Source: Thermodesulfobacteriota bacterium (lineage in GTDB: Bacteria; Desulfobacterota; Desulfobacteria; Desulfobacterales; Desulfosudaceae). Taken from it: a DNA stretch of 60,106 nucleotides. Within the stretch, counting starts at the first letter, position 1, and each line of letters begins with the position of its first letter. This document shows positions 35,247 through 43,663 of this stretch, in pieces. Below the pieces are notes generated by a model that was not told where the DNA came from, ran no database searches, and saw only the letters and a list, made by a program, of their open reading frames with translations. The DNA lies in NCBI GenBank assembly GCA_040753795.1, contig JBFMDX010000024.1:1-60106 (forward strand), given 5' to 3'. The position numbers and the translations under genes were made by a program.

Positions 35247-35299
35247 AAAAAATACTTGCTTTTCCCGAAAAGTATGTTAATTTGCAAAAAATCAACTTG

Positions 35300-35328
35300 G
35301 CTTCGCTGATATTGGCGAAGCGGTTTTT
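35300..35328 (+). terminator. Terminator after rsmG
   Basis: GCTTCGC (35300-35306) and GCGAAGC (35315-35321) form a 7-bp stem with an 8-nt loop, followed by GG and a T run (35324-35328). It sits between rsmG and the cold-shock gene. Confidence 0.7.
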
Positions 35329-35411
35329 CTCTGAAGGAACTTTTCTTTCCAGCCTGTTGGATCCTCCAGTGTAAAATCTTGAGCATTACTTTATAGAAAG
35401 GAGGAATCAGC

Positions 35412-35612
35412 ATGAGCAATGGAACAGTCAAATGGTTCAACGATCAAAAAGGGTTCGGTTTTATTGAACAGGAAAACGGGCCCGATGTTTTCGTTCACCA
35501 TTCCGGAATCAACGCCAGCGGTTTTAAAAGCCTCAAAGAAGGTGATCGGGTTTCCTTTGACCTTGAGCAGGGGAAAAAAGGTCCGGCCGCTATCAATGTT
35601 ACGGTAATTTAA
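35412..35612 (+). CDS. Cold-shock protein (CspA family)
   Basis: Single OB-fold nucleic-acid chaperone of 66 residues with both RNA-binding motifs: KGFGFIEQ (RNP1) and VFVHHSGI (RNP2), after the standard NGTVKWFND start. A strong AAAGGAGGAA ribosome site precedes it. The leader from the rsmG terminator to the ATG is about 85 bases; transcript start was not identified. It ends in a strong terminator and is followed by an RRM protein, so two RNA-binding proteins are neighbours. Confidence 0.94.
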   Translation: MSNGTVKWFNDQKGFGFIEQENGPDVFVHHSGINASGFKSLKEGDRVSFDLEQGKKGPAAINVTVI

Positions 35613-35621
35613 GTTTTCAAT

Positions 35622-35664
35622 AAAAAAGGACACGGCTCCACAACCGGAGCCGTGTCCTTTTTTT
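35622..35664 (+). terminator. Strong bidirectional terminator after the cold-shock gene
   Basis: An 18-bp stem (35622-35639 with 35646-35663, loop ACAACC-like of six bases) with GGACACGGCTCC as its core is followed by a T run. The A run on the 5' side makes it functional in both directions. Confidence 0.9.
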
Positions 35665-35808
35665 CAGTATGGCGCCTTGAAGAAAGGCCGCCCCCCGCCG
35701 CCGGTTATCGATTCCGGCAAAAATCCGCGCAAAAATCATCAACAGCGGGTCCAATCCGCGCCCCCCTGCAAAAGCATAAAACAACTTACCAGCGAAAGGC
35801 ATTCCACC

Positions 35809-36093
35809 ATGAATATTTATCTCGGGAATTTGTCTGACAGCGTCACCGAGGAAAAGCTGACATCTTTGTTCGCGGCATTCGGAACCATCGAAAGCGTTAA
35901 GTTGATCAAAGACAGAATGTCCGGCAGATCGAAGGGGTTCGGCTTTATCGAAATGCCCAGCAACTCCGAAGCGGATCAGGCCATAAAAGCACTGAACGGG
36001 AACCTCGTCGATGGCAGTTATATGAAAGTCCGGCCGGCGGATCCCGGTGGAAAAAAGCGAAAAAAACGCCCCTTCCGCCGGAGGGACTATTAA
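35809..36093 (+). CDS. RRM-domain RNA-binding protein
   Basis: The 94-residue protein is a single RNA-recognition motif: RNP2 IYLGNL at residues 3-8 and RNP1 KGFGFIEM near 42-49, followed by a short very basic tail (GGKKRKKRPFRRRDY). Such stand-alone RRM proteins are known in cyanobacteria and Deltaproteobacteria and are often cold-induced. The frame is open 44 codons further upstream but that part has low-complexity Pro/Lys sequence and no ribosome site; the chosen ATG follows GCGAAAGG. Confidence 0.9.
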   Translation: MNIYLGNLSDSVTEEKLTSLFAAFGTIESVKLIKDRMSGRSKGFGFIEMPSNSEADQAIKALNGNLVDGSYMKVRPADPGGKKRKKRPFRRRDY

Positions 36094-36332
36094 CCCGATA
36101 TTTCGCATGTCAGCAACGACGATATGCCTATCCCCCCAATATACATCCACCCATCGACGGCACCAGGTGTGCCGGCCGCATCGGACAGCCATACCCGCTG
36201 ATCATCGATAAGAACCGGAAAAACTAAAAATCATCCACCGGATTCCAGCCCGGTCATTTCCCTTTCCGGCGGGCCGCCAGTCCGCCTGCAGGGACTCAAG
36301 CGGATGAAAAACAACAACGGGTGAATATACTG

Positions 36333-36361
36333 TTGACGGACGGCGTTGAATGCGATATAAA
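36333..36361 (+). promoter_or_regulatory. Sigma-70-type promoter of the PBP/porin operon
   Basis: TTGACG (36333-36338), a 17-base spacer and TATAAA (36356-36361) form a near-consensus promoter about 137 bases before the ATG, giving a long AT-rich leader. Confidence 0.7.
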
Positions 36362-36372
36362 AATTATAATAA

Positions 36373-36395
36373 AAATAAACAATTATCATTTATTT
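36373..36395. promoter_or_regulatory. Possible operator downstream of the porin operon promoter
   Basis: AAATAAA (36373-36379) and TTTATTT (36389-36395) flank CAATTATCA, giving an AT-rich inverted repeat just after the predicted transcription start. The centre resembles part of a Fur box (ATTATCATT), but the match to the 19-bp consensus is incomplete. Confidence 0.3.
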
Positions 36396-36497
36396 TTCAT
36401 TCTTACCTTATCCATTGAAATCATATTTCCTGCTGATGCGCAGGGAATAGAGGTGTACTGACATCATCGATCATCAAGCGTAAAGGAGGAGGAAGAA

Positions 36498-36956
36498 ATG
36501 GACCCCATCAGAAGACGAGGTTTATTCCTGGCCTGGACAGCGACGGTTTTATTGCTGTTGTCCGGCAGCGGCTTCAGCCAGGAAAACATTCCGACCGGCA
36601 TTTCCGTTATCGCCAACCCGTCCGTAACCGTTACCGCCATTGACAAAAACACCTTGAAAAAACTTTTCACGGGCCAGCAGGTGACCTGGGGCGATGGCCG
36701 GCCGGTCAAAAGCGCCCTGCTGACGGAAGGGGAGACGCATGACCGGTTTGTCGGCGGCTATCTTGACAAGACCCCCAGCCAGTTCCAGACCTACTGGCGG
36801 AAAATGGTCTTTACCGGACAGGGCATTCAGCCGCCTGCATTCGACAATGAACAGAAGCTGATCGAGTACGTTGCCGGAACGGAAGGCGCCATCGGTTATA
36901 TTTCCTCTTCCACCACGGCGGCCGGAACCAAAACGCTTCAGGTTACAGACAAGTAA
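36498..36956 (+). CDS. Small exported phosphate-binding-like (PBP) protein
   Basis: The 152-residue protein has a signal peptide (about residues 1-27, ending SGSGFSQ) and a compact PstS-like PBP domain: VIANPSVTVTAIDKNTLKKL, FTGQQVTWGDG, FQTYWRKMVFTG and GAIGYISSS. Full PstS proteins are about 330 aa, so this is the short version found beside porins in many Proteobacteria. Ligand is unknown; phosphate or another oxyanion is a guess. AGGAGGAGG precedes the ATG, and a porin gene follows after 12 bases in the same operon. Confidence 0.8.
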   Translation: MDPIRRRGLFLAWTATVLLLLSGSGFSQENIPTGISVIANPSVTVTAIDKNTLKKLFTGQQVTWGDGRPVKSALLTEGETHDRFVGGYLDKTPSQFQTYWRKMVFTGQGIQPPAFDNEQKLIEYVAGTEGAIGYISSSTTAAGTKTLQVTDK

Positions 36957-36968
36957 AAGGAGGCCACC

Positions 36969-38363
36969 ATGAAAAAAATTCTTTTTATACTGTTCATCTG
37001 CCTGGGAATGGCTGCCAACACTGGCGCGGTGGAACTGTCCGGTGGCGAACTTCACGGCTTTATATCTCAGGGATACTTAAACAGCAGCGACAATAATTTC
37101 CTGGCCCACGATACCGAAGACGGCACCATGGAATACATGGAAATGGGCATTAACTATAACAAATGGTTAACCCCGGGACTGTCGGCCGGATTCCAGCTCT
37201 TTGCCAAGGATCTGGGCAAGGCTGAAAATCAGGAGGTCAAACTGGACTGGGCCATGCTTAACTACCGCTGGAAGCCATGGCTGGGGGCCAAGGCCGGAAG
37301 GATGAAAATGAAAACCGGCCTTTACAACGACACCAGGGACATCGACATGGTCCGGCCCTGGGCATTGCTCCCCCAGAGCGTTTATCTGGAATACTTCCGG
37401 GATCCCTCCCTGTCAATTGACGGCGGCGATCTCTACGGCACCGTTCCGGCCGATGGGGTGGGCAGCTTTTCCTATGAAATTCAATATGGAACCCAGGACC
37501 TGAACCCGGACCGGGACAGCGCCATGACCCTGTATATCGAAGACGTGAGCACCTTTGTCCCGGACAAAACCGATGATTATGATGTGGACAGCCGTTCCGT
37601 CTTCAACCTGGAGTGGGCCGCCCCCCTGGAGGGACTGGTCATCGGCGGATCTTACAACGACGCGGATATGTCCATGGATTCTCATTTCACGGAGGACACC
37701 CTGGGCGGACCGCCCCTGGTCAATGTCAACACCGTCTTTGATCCCGTTTCCGGCGCCACCACCGTGACCGCCACCGTGACCACCATGGCGGTCAATGCCG
37801 GGGACCGGCTGGAAACAAAATTCAAGGAATGGGAGCAGACGAATTATTACATTAAATATACCTGGAAAAACCTGGAACTGTCCGGTGAATGTTTTCATCA
37901 GGACCAGAAACAGGAGATTACCATTAACTCCACCGGTGACGTTATCGCCACCACGGACACCACCGTCATTCCGGCGGCCGGGCCTCCGACCACCACCACC
38001 ACCGTCAATGTCCTGGGCAGCGGCTGGACCGATTCCATGACCACCGAGCGGGAATCCCTGGGCTATTATGTCGCCGCGGCCTACCGCTTCTGCGACTGGT
38101 TCCAGCTGGGCGGTTACTATTCCGCGGCCTATCCGGACAAGAACGACAAGGACGGTGACGATCTTGAGGCGGCCGGCAAAGAAGATTACCAGGCCTGGCT
38201 CAAGGACATTTGCGTAACCCTGCGGTTCGATGTTACCGCCAACTGGGCCTTCAAGCTGGAAGAACACTTCATGGACGGAGCGGCCTACCTGAATCCGGAG
38301 GATAACGATGATTTAAAACAGCACTGGACCCTGACGGTCGCCAAGGCCAGCTACATGTTCTAA
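36969..38363 (+). CDS. Outer-membrane beta-barrel porin
   Basis: The 464-residue protein has a signal peptide (residues 1-20, MKKILFILFICLG start) and alternating amphipathic strands rich in Tyr, Trp and Gly. It ends in LTVAKASYMF, whose C-terminal Phe is typical of outer-membrane barrels. The N-terminal part (HGFISQGYL, LDWAMLNYR, GLYNDTRDIDMVRPWALLPQSVY) matches the porin at 58799 closely. A Thr-rich loop (TVTATVTT, then TTTTTVNV) is present in the middle. It probably takes up small anions or organic acids together with the preceding binding protein; the substrate is unknown. A terminator follows. Confidence 0.85.
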   Translation: MKKILFILFICLGMAANTGAVELSGGELHGFISQGYLNSSDNNFLAHDTEDGTMEYMEMGINYNKWLTPGLSAGFQLFAKDLGKAENQEVKLDWAMLNYRWKPWLGAKAGRMKMKTGLYNDTRDIDMVRPWALLPQSVYLEYFRDPSLSIDGGDLYGTVPADGVGSFSYEIQYGTQDLNPDRDSAMTLYIEDVSTFVPDKTDDYDVDSRSVFNLEWAAPLEGLVIGGSYNDADMSMDSHFTEDTLGGPPLVNVNTVFDPVSGATTVTATVTTMAVNAGDRLETKFKEWEQTNYYIKYTWKNLELSGECFHQDQKQEITINSTGDVIATTDTTVIPAAGPPTTTTTVNVLGSGWTDSMTTERESLGYYVAAAYRFCDWFQLGGYYSAAYPDKNDKDGDDLEAAGKEDYQAWLKDICVTLRFDVTANWAFKLEEHFMDGAAYLNPEDNDDLKQHWTLTVAKASYMF

Positions 38364-38390
38364 ACCGGAGCAGCGATCTCCGCGATCAAT

Positions 38391-38437
38391 AAAAGCGCTC
38401 CATGCCGCCGATAAAAAACCGGCTGGAGCGCTTTTTT
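38391..38437 (+). terminator. Terminator after the porin gene
   Basis: AAAAGCGCTCCA (38391-38402) pairs perfectly with TGGAGCGCTTTT (38424-38435), with a further T run to 38437. It ends the PBP-porin transcript. Confidence 0.88.
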
Positions 38438-38519
38438 ATTAATGACATGGCCATGCCAGCTTTTACGACTTTATCAACAATGATGCGATCGTAAAAAAGT
38501 CTTTTGTGAGCGACGTCCC

Positions 38520-39425
38520 ATGAAACCCGGCGTTCATCTCTCTTTATCCCATCGACTGTCCCCTCGCGCCGTCGGGTGGCTGGGATATACCTGCGTCTTT
38601 GCCTCGGCCATCTGTTTTTATTTCGCCACGGCCGTCATCCGGTGGGCCGCCGCCGAAACGGTCATCGACGCTTCCTACTTCAGTTTTTTCCGCTTTCTGC
38701 TGGGGTTTTTGGTTATCAGCACCGTCATGGTCATCCGCCGGCAGGGACCGGTTCCCCGCAAATACAGCCTGCTCCTGGGAAGAGCGGTTTACAACTGTAT
38801 CGCCGTCTACTGCTTTTACAAGGCGGTGGAGACCACGTCCGTGGCCGAGGGCAATATCATGAACATGACCTATCCCGTTTTTTTAACCGTATTCTCCTGG
38901 TTTTTCTTAAAGGAGCAGCGGGATATCCCCATGATCGCCATGGTCGTGATCGCGTTCGCGGGGATCTGGCTTATTCTCTCCCCGGGCCTGAAAACCCCGA
39001 CGACCAGCCTCTGGGGGGTTGCCTCCGGCATCACCTCGGCCCTGGCGATCCTTTATCTGAACCTGAGCCGCCAGTATCATGATTCTGAAACCGTCCTGTT
39101 TTACATGTTCGGCATCGGCTGCGTCATCATGTACGGCGTGTTTCACGAAAAAATATTTCTGCCCGATAAAAATGAATTCTACTTCCTGATGATTTGTTCC
39201 CTGTTCGGCACCGCCGGGCAGTACCTGCTGACCTTCGGATTTCGGTATGTGACGGCTGTGGAGGGGAGCGTCATCTCGTCGTCCCGAATCCTGATGGCGG
39301 CGATCCTCGGCCCCTGGGTGGCCGGTGATCCGGTCCTTTCCGTTGGGGGCTGGATCGGGGCGCTGCTGATCTTTTTCGCCAACGTCATGCTGACCCTCCG
39401 GCGGCACGGAAAAGAGCAGCCATAA
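38520..39425 (+). CDS. EamA/DMT-superfamily transporter
   Basis: The 301-residue membrane protein has ten predicted helices in two EamA repeats (about 20-145 and 160-290), with the repeat-typical GIWLILSPG and TFGFRYVTAVEGSVISSSRILMA-like segments. DMT transporters export amino acids, metabolites or nucleotide sugars; substrate cannot be predicted. The start is 7 bases after the nearest G-rich stretch and has no strong ribosome site. A hairpin with arms TTTTACGA/TCGTAAAA lies in the leader. It is monocistronic. Confidence 0.82.
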   Translation: MKPGVHLSLSHRLSPRAVGWLGYTCVFASAICFYFATAVIRWAAAETVIDASYFSFFRFLLGFLVISTVMVIRRQGPVPRKYSLLLGRAVYNCIAVYCFYKAVETTSVAEGNIMNMTYPVFLTVFSWFFLKEQRDIPMIAMVVIAFAGIWLILSPGLKTPTTSLWGVASGITSALAILYLNLSRQYHDSETVLFYMFGIGCVIMYGVFHEKIFLPDKNEFYFLMICSLFGTAGQYLLTFGFRYVTAVEGSVISSSRILMAAILGPWVAGDPVLSVGGWIGALLIFFANVMLTLRRHGKEQP

Positions 39426-39496
39426 GAATACGCTTCGGCCGGGGCGACAGGGGCGGTTCGGCCGTCCAGCCAAGGCCCGCGGGCCGATATATTTGC

Positions 39497-39525
39497 TTGA
39501 CACCAAAGGGCTTTCCGCTTTAGAT
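39497..39525 (+). promoter_or_regulatory. Sigma-70-type promoter of ileS
   Basis: TTGACA (39497-39502), 17-base spacer, TTAGAT (39520-39525). Transcription would start near 39532, only about 30 bases before the ATG, leaving no room for a T-box leader. A GGCCCGCGGGCC palindrome (39474-39485) lies just upstream. Confidence 0.7.
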
Positions 39526-39560
39526 AGGGCGAGTTTATATCCTTATGACCGGAGGAAATC

Positions 39561-42356
39561 ATGGATTACAAGAAAACGCTGAACCTGCCCTCGACGTCGT
39601 TTCCGATGAAGGCCTCTCTGGTCCAGCGTGAACCGGAGCAGTTAAAGCAGTGGGAAGTTGAAAACCTGTATGAAAAGACGAAAGCCGCTTCCCGCAACAA
39701 GCCTAAGTTCATCCTGCACGACGGCCCGCCCTACGCCAACGGCCGGATTCATATCGGACACGCCTTAAACAAGATTTTAAAGGATTTCATCGCCCGCAGC
39801 CGCCGCATGACCGGGTACGACGTGGACTATATTCCGGGCTGGGACTGCCACGGCCTGCCCATCGAGCACAACGTCGACAAGGAACTGGGGGCGAAAAAGA
39901 ACAGCCTGTCCCAGGTGGAAAAAAGGGACATCTGCCGCCGCTACGCCCGGAAGCATGTCGACATCCAGCGGGAGGAGTTCAAACGGCTGGGCGTCATGGG
40001 CGACTGGGACAACCCTTACCTGACCATGAACAACGAGTATGAGGCCGTCATCGCCCGGGAATGCTGCCAGTTCGCCATCAACGGCAGCCTGGCCCGGAGC
40101 AAAAAGCCGATCCACTGGTGCTGCAGTTGCCGGACGGCCCTGGCCGAAGCGGAAATCGAATACGCCGACGCGCCCTCGCCGTCCATCTACGTCAAATTCC
40201 CGGCCAGAGACGACCTGTCGGACCTGATCCCGGAACTAGCCGGAAAACCGGTGGCCATCGTCATCTGGACCACCACGCCCTGGACCCTGCCGGCCAACCT
40301 GGCCGTGGCCCTGCATCCGGAATTCGAATACGCGGCCGTGGAGACCCCGGACCACGGCGTGCTGATCCTGGCCGCCGAACTGGTCGACCGCTGCCTGGCC
40401 GCCTTCGGCATCACCGGCCATACCTTACTTAAACGTTTCCCGGGGACGCTGCTGGAAAAACGGCGCTTTTCCCATCCTCTTTACGACCGGGCCGCCACCG
40501 TCGTTCTCGGGCATCACGTCACCCTGGAAGCCGGCACCGGCTGCGTCCATACCGCTCCCGGGCACGGCGCCGAGGACTACGAAGCGGCCCTGGCCTACGG
40601 CCTGGACATCTACTCCCCGGTGGACGACGGCGGCCGCTTTACGCCGGACGTGGAGCTTTTCGCCGGCCAGTTCGTGTTTGACGCCAACGCCGCCATCATG
40701 GAGCGGCTGGCGGAAAAAAACGCCCTGCTCAAGCAGGACACCTTCACCCATTCCTACCCGCACTGCTGGCGCTGCAAGCGGCCGGTCATCTTCCGGGCCA
40801 CGGCCCAGTGGTTTGTCTCCATGGAGAAAAACGACCTGCGGAAAAAGGCCCTGGCGGAAATCGACAAGGTCAAATGGATCCCCGCCTGGGGCCGGGAACG
40901 GATCTACGGCATGATCGAGAACCGGCCGGACTGGTGTATTTCCCGCCAGCGTTCCTGGGGCGTGCCCATCACCGTGTTCTTCTGTGAAAAATGCGGCGCC
41001 GTGCTCATGAACGAAACCATCCAGCGGAAAATCTTCGACCTGTTCAAAGAACGCGGCTCGGATGCCTGGTTCGAGGAGCCGGCGGAAACCTTTATCGGCG
41101 CCGATGCCGTCTGCCCGTCCTGCGGCGGCCAAGACCTGATCAAGGAAACCGATATCCTCGATGTCTGGTTTGATTCCGGCGTCAGTCACGCCGCGGTCCT
41201 GGAGATGCGGGACAGCCTGGGCTGGCCCGCCGACCTGTACCTGGAAGGCAGCGACCAGCACCGGGGATGGTTTCACAGTTCCCTGCTGACGGCGGTCGGC
41301 ACCCGGGGGGCGTCCCCGTACCGCGCTGTCCTGACCCACGGCTTCGTGGTCGACGGCGCCGGAAAAAAAATGTCCAAGTCGGTGGGCAACGTCGTCGCGC
41401 CGGACAAGGTCATCAGCAAGTACGGAGCCGAAATCCTGCGGCTGTGGGCGGCCGCTTCCGATTACCGGGAAGACATCCGCATATCCGACAACATCATCAA
41501 CCAGCTCAGCGAGGCCTATAAAAAAATCCGCAACACCTGCCGCTTTCTGCTCGGCAACCTGAACGACTTCTCGCCGGCCGCGGATGCCGTTCCCCTGGAA
41601 CGGATGACCGCCGTCGACCGGTTCATGCTGTTTTCCCTGGCGCAGTTGATCAAAACCCTGCGGGAAGCCTATGAAACCTGCGAGTTTCATGTCGTCTATC
41701 ACCGGCTCTATAATTTCTGCACGGTGGACCTGTCCGCCTTTTACCTGGATATCATGAAGGATCAGCTTTACACGGCGTCACCGACCGATCCCGGCCGGCG
41801 CAGCGCTCAAACCGTCATGTTTACCATTGCCAGCAGCCTGGCCCGACTCATGGCGCCGATCCTCCCCTTTACCGCCGAAGAGGTCTGGCGCTATCTGCCC
41901 CGTGAGCAGGAAAGCGTCGACAGCATTCACCTGTCATCCCTGCCCGAAGCCGACGCCGCCTGGGAAGACCGGGAACTGGCCGAGGAATGGAAGTTGCTGC
42001 TGAAAATCCGCGGGGAAGTCACCCGGGCGCTGGAAACGGCCCGGGCCGCAAAAAGCATCGGCCACCCCCTGGACGCCCAAGTGATCATCAGCGCCGAAGG
42101 TGAACCGGCCCGGGTGCTGACCAGGTACGCCGGCGAGTCGAGACAGTTGTTCATCGTTTCCAGCGTCCTGCTCAAGTCCGGGGATAAAACGACCGGTGCT
42201 TACGAAAGCCGTGAAATTGAGGGTCTGACCATCGCGGTCGGCCAGGCCCCGGGGACCAAATGCGAACGCTGCTGGGTGCATGATGAAACCGTCGGCGCGG
42301 ACCAAACCCATCCGGCCATCTGCCGGCGATGCCGGGACGCCCTGGCCAGAATCTGA
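39561..42356 (+). CDS. ileS: Isoleucyl-tRNA synthetase
   Basis: Charges tRNA-Ile and edits valine. The 931-residue class I enzyme has the HIGH motif (GRIHIGHAL, near 58), the editing CP1 domain ([14 protein letters not shown] near 235), the KMSKS motif ([10 protein letters not shown] near 603) and a C-terminal zinc finger (CERCW near 900, CRRCRDAL at the end). This is the standard bacterial type I form. GGAGG lies seven bases before the ATG. It leads an operon with lspA, lgt and holA; ileS-lspA pairing is common. Confidence 0.97.
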   Translation: MDYKKTLNLPSTSFPMKASLVQREPEQLKQWEVENLYEKTKAASRNKPKFILHDGPPYANGRIHIGHALNKILKDFIARSRRMTGYDVDYIPGWDCHGLPIEHNVDKELGAKKNSLSQVEKRDICRRYARKHVDIQREEFKRLGVMGDWDNPYLTMNNEYEAVIARECCQFAINGSLARSKKPIHWCCSCRTALAEAEIEYADAPSPSIYVKFPARDDLSDLIPELAGKPVAIVIWTTTPWTLPANLAVALHPEFEYAAVETPDHGVLILAAELVDRCLAAFGITGHTLLKRFPGTLLEKRRFSHPLYDRAATVVLGHHVTLEAGTGCVHTAPGHGAEDYEAALAYGLDIYSPVDDGGRFTPDVELFAGQFVFDANAAIMERLAEKNALLKQDTFTHSYPHCWRCKRPVIFRATAQWFVSMEKNDLRKKALAEIDKVKWIPAWGRERIYGMIENRPDWCISRQRSWGVPITVFFCEKCGAVLMNETIQRKIFDLFKERGSDAWFEEPAETFIGADAVCPSCGGQDLIKETDILDVWFDSGVSHAAVLEMRDSLGWPADLYLEGSDQHRGWFHSSLLTAVGTRGASPYRAVLTHGFVVDGAGKKMSKSVGNVVAPDKVISKYGAEILRLWAAASDYREDIRISDNIINQLSEAYKKIRNTCRFLLGNLNDFSPAADAVPLERMTAVDRFMLFSLAQLIKTLREAYETCEFHVVYHRLYNFCTVDLSAFYLDIMKDQLYTASPTDPGRRSAQTVMFTIASSLARLMAPILPFTAEEVWRYLPREQESVDSIHLSSLPEADAAWEDRELAEEWKLLLKIRGEVTRALETARAAKSIGHPLDAQVIISAEGEPARVLTRYAGESRQLFIVSSVLLKSGDKTTGAYESREIEGLTIAVGQAPGTKCERCWVHDETVGADQTHPAICRRCRDALARI

Positions 42357-42378
42357 AAAATCAGGAGCCGAACAAGAC

Positions 42379-42885
42379 ATGTCGACCGGGCCGGAGCCAT
42401 CAGCCTTAGCCAAACGCCTCATCATCGTCATTGTTGCCGGTTTGACGGCGGCGCTGGACCAGGCGAGCAAATACCTGATCATCCAGCAGGTCTGCCTGCA
42501 CCAGACCATCACCGTCATCCCGGGGTTCTTCAGCATCACCCATATCCTCAACCCCGGCGGCGCCTTCGGTTTCATGGCCGGCCAGTCTCAGGTGGTCCGC
42601 TCGCTGCTGTTTATTCTCGTTTCCCTGGTGGCCACGGGGTTCATTCTCTATCTGTATGTCCGGACACCCCGGCGGCATCCCTTTCTGCTGACCGCCCTGG
42701 CCATGATTTTCGGGGGTGCCCTGGGTAACCTGGCGGACCGAATCCGCAAGGGCGCGGTCGTTGATTTTCTGGATTTCCATGTCAGCGGCCTGCACTGGCC
42801 CGCCTTCAACCTGGCGGACAGCGCCATATCCGTCGGCATGGCCGTGCTGCTGTATTACATCATTTTCAAGAAGGTACCGGTCTGA
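42379..42885 (+). CDS. lspA: Lipoprotein signal peptidase (signal peptidase II)
   Basis: Inner-membrane aspartic protease that cleaves lipoprotein signal peptides. The 168-residue protein has four helices, DQASKYLI at the start, the NPGGAFGF segment, and the two catalytic Asp regions GALGNLADRI and PAFNLADSAI. The frame is open 33 codons further upstream inside ileS, but an AGGAG precedes the chosen ATG and the family begins here. It is followed one base later by lgt, the preceding step of the same pathway. Confidence 0.95.
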   Translation: MSTGPEPSALAKRLIIVIVAGLTAALDQASKYLIIQQVCLHQTITVIPGFFSITHILNPGGAFGFMAGQSQVVRSLLFILVSLVATGFILYLYVRTPRRHPFLLTALAMIFGGALGNLADRIRKGAVVDFLDFHVSGLHWPAFNLADSAISVGMAVLLYYIIFKKVPV

Positions 42886-42886
42886 C

Positions 42887-43663
42887 ATGCATCCCGTTCT
42901 CTTCAGAATCGGCGGTTTTACCGTATACACCTACGGATTTTTCGCGGCCCTGGCCATGATGGCCGGCCTCTGGTTCATCCTTTACCAGACCAGAAAGTGG
43001 GAACTCCCCACGGACCAGATCTCCGACCTTTTTTTCTACAGCATCATCGCCGGGCTGGTGGGCGCCAGATTATTTTACGTGCTGCTCAGCCTGCCGACCT
43101 TTATCGCCGATCCGCTTGAAATCTTCCGCATCTGGAATGGCGGTCTGGTGTTCTACGGCGGATTTCTGACCGGTCTTGTTTTCGTCGCGGTCTATATCCG
43201 ATACAAGAAACTGCCGGCGGGCAAAATCATGGATATGATCGGCATGGGCATGCCCCTGGCCCACGGGGTGGCCAGAATCGGCTGCTTTTTCGCCGGATGC
43301 TGCTACGGCAAGCCCAGCGGCCTTCCCTGGGCCGTCTCCTTCTGCCATCATGAGACGTTGGCCCAACCCGTCTGCGTTCCCCTTCATCCCACGCAGCTAT
43401 ACTGCTCACTGGGTAATTTCCTGATCTTTCTGATCCTGCTGCGGTTAAGCCGCACCGGCCGTTTTTCCGGAAGATTGATTTTCATCTATCTTATGATCTA
43501 CGGACTGTTCCGCACGTTTGTCGAAATCTTCCGGGGCGACGAAAGAGGCGCGCCCGTGGTCGACTTTCTGTCCACCTCCCAGACCATCGGCCTGACCATG
43601 GCCGCTTTTGCCGCCGTCTGCCTGACGATCATCGCCATCCGTAACAAGCGCGACAACGGGTAA
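42887..43663 (+). CDS. lgt: Prolipoprotein diacylglyceryl transferase
   Basis: Transfers diacylglycerol from phosphatidylglycerol to the lipobox Cys. The 258-residue membrane protein has seven helices, YTYGFFAALA at the start, GGLVFYGGFLTG and the Lgt signature HGVARIGCFFAGCCYGKPS with the essential Arg. The start lies one base after the lspA stop; the longer open frame upstream overlaps lspA and is not used. The stop overlaps the ATG of the holA gene by one base. Confidence 0.95.
   Translation: MHPVLFRIGGFTVYTYGFFAALAMMAGLWFILYQTRKWELPTDQISDLFFYSIIAGLVGARLFYVLLSLPTFIADPLEIFRIWNGGLVFYGGFLTGLVFVAVYIRYKKLPAGKIMDMIGMGMPLAHGVARIGCFFAGCCYGKPSGLPWAVSFCHHETLAQPVCVPLHPTQLYCSLGNFLIFLILLRLSRTGRFSGRLIFIYLMIYGLFRTFVEIFRGDERGAPVVDFLSTSQTIGLTMAAFAAVCLTIIAIRNKRDNG

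Larger units (their letters stand above)
36094..36497. other. Intergenic region upstream of the phosphate-binding-like gene
   Basis: This 404-bp region has no supported gene. Its first half is GC-rich with a few short inverted repeats; its second half is strongly AT-rich and holds the promoter and inverted repeat listed separately. Confidence 0.6.
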
